Shown: piece after piece, positions 58,039 through 64,000 of the stretch | How the letters are laid out: each line of letters starts with the position of its first letter | Position numbering within the stretch: position 1 is the stretch's first letter | Assembly (NCBI RefSeq): GCF_902506095.1 | Contig: NZ_LR733293.1 | Coordinates: forward strand, 416,416-480,415 | Source of the DNA: Arthrobacter sp. 9AX | Lineage (GTDB): Bacteria > Actinomycetota > Actinomycetes > Actinomycetales > Micrococcaceae | Direction: 5' to 3' | DNA: 64,000 nt | Translations under genes and position numbers: made by a program | The notes under the pieces: model-generated | Databases searched by the model: none | Seen by the model: only the letters and a program-made list of their open reading frames with translations | Told to the model about the DNA's origin: nothing

Positions 58039-58737
58039 TCAGCGGAGCAGTTCCACGTCCGATACGAGCTCGATGTGGGCCAGCATCGCTTCCCCTGCCG
58101 CTTCGGAATCCTGCGCGCGGATGGCGTCGGCGATCTTGCGGTGCGAGGCGAGGGACTGCTCGGGCCGGCCGGGCTGGCCCAGGGACTCCATCCTTGTCTC
58201 CAGGATCATCTCCGCGATGAACGCCATCAGCTGCGCCAGCACGCCGGAGTGCGCGGCCCCGGTGATGGCCTGGTGGAAGAGCTCGTCGCCATGGGTGCCG
58301 CGGTCGCCGTCGTTGATTTCCCGGGACATCACGTCCAGGGCGTGGTCAATCGCCGCCAAGTCCTCGTCCGTGCGGCGGGCAGCTGCGAGGGCTGCAAGCT
58401 TGACCTCCAGGGTGCTGCGCGCCTCCACGATTTCCGGAAGCCGGCTGCGGTGCTCGCGCAGCCCCTTGATTACCGAAGCGACGCTGGGACGCCGCGCCAG
58501 CACCGCGCCCGTTCCATGCTGCACGTCAATGACGCCCAGCACCTCGAGAGCTACGAGAGCCTGGGCAAGGGTGGCCCGCGAAACACCCAGCCGCTCGGCC
58601 AGGTCCCGTTCTGCGGGCAGCAGATCGCCGGGCCGCATCTGGGTGGATTCGATGTACGCGAGGATCTGCTCCACCAGCTGTTCGTACAGCCGGGGGCGGG
58701 TGACCCGCTCCAGTCCAAGCCGTGCTGTTTTTTCCAC
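58039..58737 (-). CDS. GntR-family regulator, FCD subfamily, of the dicarboxylate cluster
   Basis: A 232-residue GntR regulator. The winged helix is at about 15-75 (LLPAERDLAERLGVSRATLAQALVALEVLGV) and the FCD domain at 95-225, with LFHQAITG and the final MLAHIELV. It is divergent from the MatC-type carrier gene, with the palindrome TAGAC-TCACT-GTCTA between them. It probably represses the carrier, CoA-transferase and carboxyltransferase genes, with a dicarboxylate or its CoA ester as effector (inferred). Confidence 0.9.
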   Translation of the reverse strand: MEKTARLGLERVTRPRLYEQLVEQILAYIESTQMRPGDLLPAERDLAERLGVSRATLAQALVALEVLGVIDVQHGTGAVLARRPSVASVIKGLREHRSRLPEIVEARSTLEVKLAALAAARRTDEDLAAIDHALDVMSREINDGDRGTHGDELFHQAITGAAHSGVLAQLMAFIAEMILETRMESLGQPGRPEQSLASHRKIADAIRAQDSEAAGEAMLAHIELVSDVELLR

Positions 58738-58786
58738 AAAGCCCCCGCTCCGGTCGTTCGTCCTTCAAGAATACAGGTCGCTCCTA

Positions 58787-58816
58787 TTGACAGATAGACT
58801 CACTGTCTAAGAGGCT
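58787..58816 (+). promoter_or_regulatory. Promoter and GntR operator of the dicarboxylate cluster
   Basis: -35 TTGACA (58787-58792) and a weak -10 GAGGCT (58811-58816) are 18 bp apart. The palindrome TAGACTCACTGTCTA (58795-58809) lies between them, so a bound repressor would block polymerase. Confidence 0.65.
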
Positions 58817-58874
58817 AGTCCAGTGAGCCAGTTACTCATGTCACACTTTTTCCTTCCCCAATGGAGGACCAACG

Positions 58875-60242
58875 ATGTCCGCTCCTGTTTTATCGATCAT
58901 CATCCTGGCGGCGATGTTCCTGCTCGCCACCGTCCTGCCCCTAAACATGGGCGCCCTCGCCTTCGTAGGCGCGTTCCTGCTCGGCGCCGTAGTGCTGGGA
59001 ATGTCCACCAGTGACATCCTCGCCAACTTCCCCGGCGGCCTCTTCCTCACCATTGTCGGTGTCACCTACCTGTTCGCCATTGCCCAGAACAACGGGACTA
59101 TCGACCTCCTGGTCCGCGGTGCCGTCCGGCTCGTGGGGAGCCGGGTGGCCCTCATCCCTTGGGTCATGTTCGCCATCACCGCAGTCATCACGGCCGTGGG
59201 CGCACTGTCTCCCGCCGCCGTCGCCATCATTGCGCCCATCGCCCTCAGCTTCGCCGGGAAGTACAAGATCAGCCCGCTGCTGATGGGCATGATGGTGATC
59301 CACGGGGCCCAGGCCGGCGGTTTCTCGCCTATTGCCGTCTACGGCGTCACGGTCAACGGCATCCTCGCCAAGACTGACCTGGCCTTCAGTCCCACTGCAC
59401 TGTTCCTCTCCAGCTTTCTCTTCAACCTCCTCATCGCGCTGGTCCTCTTCGTTGTGCTGGGCGGCCGCGCACTGCTCTCCTCCCGGGTGGGGCATTTCGT
59501 GGAACAGGCAGCGGAGGCACGGATGGCGGTCAGCGTGGGAGCCAAGGCCGGTTCCGATGTGCCCTTCAAGTGGTTCGGCTCCGGCATGTATGGCCCGCGT
59601 GATCCCGCAGGCGACGGCGTGGCCGCCACCAAGGAGCGCTCCGAAAGGATCCCGCAGCTGGTCACCATCGCCGGCCTGATCGCCCTGGCCGTCATCGCCC
59701 TCGGCTTCAAGGTGGACGTGGGGTTTGTGTCGATCACCATCGCCATTGTGCTGGCGCTGGTTTCACCCGCGGCCCAGAAGGGTGCCATCAACAAGATCAG
59801 CTGGTCCACGGTGCTGCTGATCTGCGGAATGCTGACCTTCGTCGGTGTCCTGGAGGAAGCCGGAACCATCGAATTCGTCTCCAACGGCGTGGCCGGCATG
59901 GGCATGCCGCTGCTGGCGGCCCTGCTCATCTGCTTCATCGGGGCCGTGGTGTCCGCCTTCGCCTCGTCCACCGCCATCCTGGCCGCACTCATCCCGCTCG
60001 CGGTGCCGTTCCTCTCCACCGGTGAAATCGGCGCGGTGGGCGTCATCTGCGCTCTCGCCGTATCCGCCACCATCGTGGACGTCTCCCCCTTCTCCACCAA
60101 CGGCGCACTGGTGCTCGCCAACGCTCCTGAAAGCGTGGACAAGGAGAGGTTCTACAGAAAGATCCTGGCTTACAGCGGCATCGTGATCGTTGCCGGGCCG
60201 GTCCTGGCCTGGCTGGCGCTGGTGGTGCCCGGGTGGCTGTAG
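58875..60242 (+). CDS. MatC-type dicarboxylate carrier (SLC13/ion-transporter superfamily)
   Basis: A 455-residue carrier with about 11-12 membrane segments. The first 150 residues match the dicarboxylate carrier MatC N-terminal domain (MGALAFVGAFLLGAVVLGMS; LSPAAVAIIAPIALSFAGKY; HGAQAGGFSPIAVYG). MatC imports malonate in rhizobia. GGAGG lies ahead of the start. It heads an operon with a class III CoA-transferase and a carboxyltransferase, and is divergent from a GntR gene. The cargo is likely malonate or another short dicarboxylate, from homology plus context. Confidence 0.88.
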   Translation: MSAPVLSIIILAAMFLLATVLPLNMGALAFVGAFLLGAVVLGMSTSDILANFPGGLFLTIVGVTYLFAIAQNNGTIDLLVRGAVRLVGSRVALIPWVMFAITAVITAVGALSPAAVAIIAPIALSFAGKYKISPLLMGMMVIHGAQAGGFSPIAVYGVTVNGILAKTDLAFSPTALFLSSFLFNLLIALVLFVVLGGRALLSSRVGHFVEQAAEARMAVSVGAKAGSDVPFKWFGSGMYGPRDPAGDGVAATKERSERIPQLVTIAGLIALAVIALGFKVDVGFVSITIAIVLALVSPAAQKGAINKISWSTVLLICGMLTFVGVLEEAGTIEFVSNGVAGMGMPLLAALLICFIGAVVSAFASSTAILAALIPLAVPFLSTGEIGAVGVICALAVSATIVDVSPFSTNGALVLANAPESVDKERFYRKILAYSGIVIVAGPVLAWLALVVPGWL

Positions 60243-60290
60243 CAGGACGAACGCACACTTTCCCTCGTGTTTGAGTAAAGGAACCAGCAC

Positions 60291-61499
60291 ATGAGCAGAA
60301 CCGATAGCACCCAAGGCCCCCTGTCCGGCCACCTCGTTGTTGACCTGAGCCGTGCTTTGGCAGGCCCGCACGCCGGCATGATGCTGGCCGACCTGGGCGC
60401 ACGGGTCATCAAGGTTGAGAACCCGGGAACCGGGGACGATACCCGGGGCTGGGGTCCGCCGTTTGTTGGCCCCAAGGATGACCTGCAGTCCACCTACTTC
60501 ATGTCCTGTAACCGCAACAAGGAATCGATCAGCCTGGACTTGAAAAGCGCCGATGGGCAGGAGGTGCTGCGCGGACTGCTGGAACGGGCAGACGTGCTGA
60601 TCGAAAACTTCCGCCCCGGCGTGATGGACCGGCTCGGTTTCTCCACCGCCGCCATGCACGAGCTCAACCCGCGGCTGGTGATCCTGTCCATCACCGGCTT
60701 CGGCCATGACGGGCCCGAGTCACACCGCAGCGGCTACGACCAGATCCTCCAGGGCGAGGCCGGGCTGATGTCCCTCACCGGTTCCGGCCCGAATGATCCC
60801 CAGCGCGTGGGTGTGCCCATCGCAGACCTGCTGGCCGGCATGAACGGGGCGTTTGGGGTGCTGGCGGCCCTGGTGGAACGGGACCGGACCGGCCGCGGGC
60901 AGGTGGTGCGCACTTCGCTGCTGGCATCCCTGATCGGAGTCCACGCCTTCCAGGGCACCCGCACCACGGTGGCTGGCGAAGTCCCGCAGGCGCAGGGAAA
61001 CCACCATCCCTCCATTGCCCCCTACGGGCTGTTTGCCTGCAAGGACGGCAGCGTGCAGATCAGCGTCGGCAGTGAAAAACTATGGGCCTCGTTCGCGGCG
61101 GCGTTCGGCCTTGAGCCGGCGGCAGCGGGCTTTGCCAGCAACGCCGAAAGGGTGCGCAACCGTGCCGGGGTGATTGCCGCCGTCGAACGTGTCTTTGCGG
61201 ACTATGGGGCAGCGGAGCTGCTCGAGAAACTGAACGAGGCCGGGATCCCGGCCGGGAAGGTGCGCTCGCTTGACGAGGTGTACGCGTGGGAGCAGGTGGC
61301 GTCGCAGGGGCTGGTGGTGGACGTGGAGCACCCGGTGCTCGGCCAGGTCAGCCTGCCCGGCCCGCCGCTGAGGTTCTTTGCGCCCGGCGACACCGCCGAA
61401 ACGACTGTCACCGCGCACGACGCACCGCCGCTGCTGGACGAGGACGGGCCGGCTATCCGTGAATGGCTGGGCCTGGCAGCTGCAGCGAGGGTGGCCTGA
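60291..61499 (+). CDS. CaiB/BaiF-type (class III) CoA-transferase
   Basis: A 402-residue class III CoA-transferase. It shows VVDLSRALAGPHAGMMLADLGARVIKVENPG at the N-terminus (quoted in part: LSRALAGPHAGMMLADLGA), NRNKESISLDLKS, and GVPIADLLAGMNGAFGVLAAL, which holds the Asp expected to form the acyl-anhydride intermediate. Such enzymes move CoA between carboxylic acids. It lies 48 bp after the MatC-type carrier and 1 bp before the carboxyltransferase, so it probably activates the imported acid. Donor and acceptor are not known. Confidence 0.92.
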   Translation: MSRTDSTQGPLSGHLVVDLSRALAGPHAGMMLADLGARVIKVENPGTGDDTRGWGPPFVGPKDDLQSTYFMSCNRNKESISLDLKSADGQEVLRGLLERADVLIENFRPGVMDRLGFSTAAMHELNPRLVILSITGFGHDGPESHRSGYDQILQGEAGLMSLTGSGPNDPQRVGVPIADLLAGMNGAFGVLAALVERDRTGRGQVVRTSLLASLIGVHAFQGTRTTVAGEVPQAQGNHHPSIAPYGLFACKDGSVQISVGSEKLWASFAAAFGLEPAAAGFASNAERVRNRAGVIAAVERVFADYGAAELLEKLNEAGIPAGKVRSLDEVYAWEQVASQGLVVDVEHPVLGQVSLPGPPLRFFAPGDTAETTVTAHDAPPLLDEDGPAIREWLGLAAAARVA

Positions 61500-61500
61500 C

Positions 61501-63006
61501 ATGCCCACCACAGAAAAGGTCAGGCACCTGGGCGCCGCGGAACTGCTCGACGCCGTGGTGGACGCAGGCTCGTTTGTCTCGTGGGACTCACCCGCGCAGG
61601 AGCCCGTACTGTCCGAGGAGTATTTCCGCGACCTCGCCAAAGCGCGGGAAAGGAGCGGGACGGATGAGTCCGTCATTACCGGTGCCGGGCTCATCCGCGG
61701 ACGCCGGGTGGCGGTGATCGTCAGCGAGTTTTCCTTCCTGGCCGGTTCCATCGGCCACGCTGCGGCGCAAAGGATCGTGGCCGCCGTCGAACGGGCCACC
61801 GCCGAGGGGCTGCCGCTGCTGGCCGGGCCCGCGTCCGGCGGCACCAGGATGCAGGAGGGGACCCTGGCTTTCCTGTCCATGGTGAAGATCACCGGGGCGG
61901 TGCGGGCGCACCGCCGGGCCGGCCTTCCGTACCTGGTTTACCTGCGCCACCCCACCACCGGCGGCGTGATGGCGTCCTGGGGATCGCTGGGGCACATTAA
62001 CGTGGCTGAACCGGGTTCGCTCCTGGGCTTCCTGGGGCCTCGGGTGTACGAGGCGCTGCACGGTGAAGCTTTTCCCGAGGGCGTGCAGGTGGCGGAAAAC
62101 CTGTTCAACAAGGGCCTGATCGACGGCGTGGTGGAGCCTGCGGACCTCGCCGACCTGGTGGCCAGGGCCCTGGACATCCTGTGCGCCCGGCGCGGGGCGC
62201 TGCCCGAGGCTCCGGCCACGCTTGCCGTCCGGCCCGCGCCGGTTGATGCGTGGACCTCGATCGGCATTTCCCGGCGTCCGCGTAGGCCGGACCTGCGGCA
62301 ACTCCTCAGGTACGGTGCCACCGATGCGCTGCCGCTGAACGGCACCGGGCAGGGGGAGAAGGATCCCGGGCTCCTGCTGGCGCTGGCCCGGTTTGGGGGA
62401 CAATCCTGCATCGTCCTGGGCCATGCCCGTCCGCTGCGCAGGGACGCGGCCGGGATGGGCCCCGGCTCGCTGCGGGAGGCCAGGCGCGGCATGAAGCTGG
62501 CCGAGGAACTGCGGCTGCCCCTGCTCACGGTTATCGACACCGCAGGCGCGGCGCTGTCGCAGGAAGCCGAGGAGGGCGGGCTGGCCGGCGAGATCGCACG
62601 CTCGCTGCATGAGCTCATCGGGCTGGAAGCACCATCAGTTTCGGTGCTGCTGGGCCAGGGCACCGGGGGAGGGGCGCTCGCCTTGTTGCCGGCCGACCGG
62701 ACCATCGCGGCGCAGCACAGCTGGCTCTCGCCGCTGCCGCCGGAAGGGGCCAGCGCCATCGTCCACCGGACCACCGCGCATGCTCCGGCCATGGCGCAGG
62801 CGCAGGGAGTGAACGTCGCATCGCTCTACGCCAACGGCCTGGTGGACCACATCGTGGATGAGCGCGACGACGCCTCGTTGGAACCGCAGGAGTTCTGCCG
62901 GCGGATGGCGCTGGCCATTGAGTACGAGCTCGGATCCGTGGCGGGTGTGCCCGTGCCGGGGCTGGTGGCCGCCCGGTCCGCGAAGTACCGGAGCCTCGGC
63001 GCCTGA
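61501..63006 (+). CDS. Fused carboxyltransferase beta-alpha protein (AccD-AccA / MdcD-MdcE-like)
   Basis: A 501-residue crotonase-fold protein with two carboxyltransferase halves. Residues 1-225 are beta-like (SGGTRMQEGTLAFLSMVKIT; RHPTTGGVMASWGSLGHINV; GFLGPRVYEAL). Residues 255-500 are alpha-like (RRGMKLAEELRLPLLTVIDT; GQGTGGGALALL; LPPEGASAI). The AccD zinc finger is missing. No biotin carboxylase or carrier gene is linked; the nearest is at 16405-18168. It could be a biotin carboxyltransferase, or a decarboxylase like the MdcD-MdcE pair of malonate decarboxylase. Start at the ATG one base after the CoA-transferase stop. Confidence 0.87.
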   Translation: MPTTEKVRHLGAAELLDAVVDAGSFVSWDSPAQEPVLSEEYFRDLAKARERSGTDESVITGAGLIRGRRVAVIVSEFSFLAGSIGHAAAQRIVAAVERATAEGLPLLAGPASGGTRMQEGTLAFLSMVKITGAVRAHRRAGLPYLVYLRHPTTGGVMASWGSLGHINVAEPGSLLGFLGPRVYEALHGEAFPEGVQVAENLFNKGLIDGVVEPADLADLVARALDILCARRGALPEAPATLAVRPAPVDAWTSIGISRRPRRPDLRQLLRYGATDALPLNGTGQGEKDPGLLLALARFGGQSCIVLGHARPLRRDAAGMGPGSLREARRGMKLAEELRLPLLTVIDTAGAALSQEAEEGGLAGEIARSLHELIGLEAPSVSVLLGQGTGGGALALLPADRTIAAQHSWLSPLPPEGASAIVHRTTAHAPAMAQAQGVNVASLYANGLVDHIVDERDDASLEPQEFCRRMALAIEYELGSVAGVPVPGLVAARSAKYRSLGA

Positions 63007-63062
63007 GGTGCTGAGGTGCCCGAGGTGCCCGGGGCTCGGCGCGTGCCGGGACGGTCCCGCGG

Positions 63063-63599
63063 TTACTTCCGTGTGGCTGAGCGGGCGCGGTGGGCGTTCC
63101 TGCGGAGCTGAAGGATCCGGGCCCCGCCGGCCACAGCCACCAGGACGCCACCCGACACACTCGCAATGAACAGGGCCATCCCCAGCGGGACAAGTCCTTC
63201 AAGGCCGAAGTAGCGGACAGTCACCTGCCCCTGGTTCTGCAGGATGAAGATGATGAGCAGGATCAGGAGAACCAGGGCGGCCACGACGGCGGCCCACACC
63301 ACACCGGCGCGGGTCACCGGCTGCTGGGAGGTGGGAGGGGCGGGCTGGGAGGTGGTTCCCGATGTCGAATCCGGCACGCTCGTCCCCTCTGCCTGCGTTC
63401 CTGTTGGCTGCGTCCCTGCTACTTGGGTGCCCGATACCTGGGTGCCCGACGCCCGCCGTCCGGTTGCCGGTGCTGCCGGGGTGGTGCCAGGGCTTGCTGG
63501 GGCGTCTGCGCGGGCAGGTGTTCCCCCGGGCGGATTGGTTTCGGGGTAGTTTCCGGCGGACTCCGGCTGTCCGGCCGGCGGGTAATTTCCGGTGCTCAT
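63063..63599 (-). CDS. LapA/DUF1049-like membrane protein with GTQ repeats
   Basis: A 178-residue protein. Residues 1-95 are Pro/Thr/Gly/Ala-rich with repeated SGTQ/AGTQ/TGTQ units. Residues 98-170 are a LapA-type domain with two membrane helices (VVWAAVVAALVLLILLIIFI; LVPLGMALFIASVSGGVLVA) joined by QNQGQVTVRYFGLEG. A basic tail ends it. The TAAGCATGCTTA palindrome lies 38 bp upstream, with TAGTAT as possible -10. Function unknown; LapA proteins act in envelope assembly in Gram-negatives. Confidence 0.87.
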   Translation of the reverse strand: MSTGNYPPAGQPESAGNYPETNPPGGTPARADAPASPGTTPAAPATGRRASGTQVSGTQVAGTQPTGTQAEGTSVPDSTSGTTSQPAPPTSQQPVTRAGVVWAAVVAALVLLILLIIFILQNQGQVTVRYFGLEGLVPLGMALFIASVSGGVLVAVAGGARILQLRRNAHRARSATRK

Positions 63600-63636
63600 G
63601 CTGTTTCCCTTCCCAGGACTTCCATGGACGTGATAC

Positions 63637-63648
63637 TAAGCATGCTTA
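63637..63648. promoter_or_regulatory. TAAGCATGCTTA palindrome upstream of the LapA-like gene
   Basis: A perfect 12-bp palindrome. On the minus strand it runs into TAGTAT (63639-63634), a possible -10 for the LapA-like gene. It is the cleanest copy of the element also seen at 37383, 43202 and 47283. Confidence 0.6.
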
Positions 63649-63706
63649 TGGTCCCACCCTAGCGGGAGTCGTCGGAACAGCACAACGGAAAGGGCCTGCG
63701 GCCGGG

Positions 63707-64000
63707 CTACGTTCCGGAAATGCGCTCTGCGTGCTCACGTTCCTGGCTGCTGAGTTCCGCCAGGCCACCGGCGAGCAGGGTCCAGCGGGAGACAGTGCCG
63801 TCCGGAGCGGCCATGTTCCCGGAGGCCAGCGCCTCGTTGATGAGCCCCCGGACCTCGGCTTCATCAGGGGCCCGGGCTGAGAAGATGATCCGCAGCGACA
63901 CCGTGTCCCCTGCCCGGGACCAGCCGGTGTGGTGCGCGGCGAGCGGGCACGGCGGCGGGTGTTCCCAGCTTCCGCACAGGGCGACGGTGATGGCGGCGCC
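63707..64000 (-). CDS. Hypothetical protein, C-terminal part (5' end beyond window)
   Basis: An open frame continues without stop from 64000 down to the TAG at 63707, giving at least 97 residues. Upstream of an in-frame GTG at 63901 the sequence still reads as protein (AITVALCGSWEHPPPCPLAA, then HHTGWSRAGDTVSLRIIFSA), so the true start lies outside the window. The part before that GTG contains Cys and His residues. No family recognised. Confidence 0.65.
   Translation of the reverse strand, partial: GAAITVALCGSWEHPPPCPLAAHHTGWSRAGDTVSLRIIFSARAPDEAEVRGLINEALASGNMAAPDGTVSRWTLLAGGLAELSSQEREHAERISGT

Overview
The window is 64 kb of GC-rich actinobacterial chromosome. The strong third-position G/C codon bias, mycothiol-dependent formaldehyde oxidation, an Arthrobacter globiformis-type dimethylglycine oxidase, a DUF222/HNH gene, many GTG starts and several apparently leaderless genes all point to Micrococcaceae of the Arthrobacter/Pseudarthrobacter group. 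No rRNA, tRNA, CRISPR array, prophage or complete insertion sequence was seen. The DNA is mostly catabolic and regulatory, with one gene cut by each window edge.

Layout. (1) 1-8175: end of an MFS transporter, then a fructan/fructo-oligosaccharide locus. It has a leftward operon (GH32 hydrolase, binding protein, two ABC permeases, LacI repressor) and a rightward Tat-exported GH32 enzyme. They share a 267-bp control region with four LacI-type operators arranged as mirror-image pairs over two promoters. (2) 8386-12407: an ATPase-LuxR fusion regulator, an IclR regulator, an MFS exporter and a GntR regulator. (3) 12514-18168: pxpA, MHS transporter, fused pxpB-pxpC and a biotin carboxylase-BCCP protein. 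Together they hold every domain of a urea-carboxylase-type enzyme next to 5-oxoprolinase subunits. (4) 18490-34763: a methylamine/one-carbon region. It carries a BCCT transporter, formyl-THF deformylase, dimethylglycine oxidase, a DUF222/HNH gene disrupted by a 127-bp tandem duplication, a molybdopterin formate dehydrogenase-like protein, a metallo-beta-lactamase hydrolase, mycothiol-dependent formaldehyde dehydrogenase, an MHS transporter, creatinase and an IclR regulator. Betaine or dimethylglycine and creatine would both feed sarcosine, and the released C1 units would be oxidised by the central genes. No sarcosine oxidase is in the window.

(5) 34773-43122: HAD phosphatase, glycerophosphodiesterase, small disordered proteins, then signalling genes (an EAL protein, a GGDEF-EAL protein and a REC-GAF-histidine kinase) and a methyltransferase. 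(6) 43245-48744: stress-type genes (two SDR oxidoreductases, DUF6328-like membrane protein, acidic disordered proteins) and glycerate kinase. Several of their promoters share a TAAG-N4-CTTA palindrome. (7) 48923-57914: glycosyltransferase, GAF-ANTAR regulator with an overlapping SGNH hydrolase, NCS2 uracil/xanthine permease divergent from a RutE-like reductase, 2H phosphoesterase, phosphoglucomutase, NERD protein and DUF4190 protein. (8) 58039-63006: GntR regulator, MatC-type dicarboxylate carrier, class III CoA-transferase and a fused carboxyltransferase beta-alpha protein, possibly an unusual malonate or other dicarboxylate pathway. (9) 63063-64000: LapA-like membrane protein and a hypothetical gene cut by the window edge.
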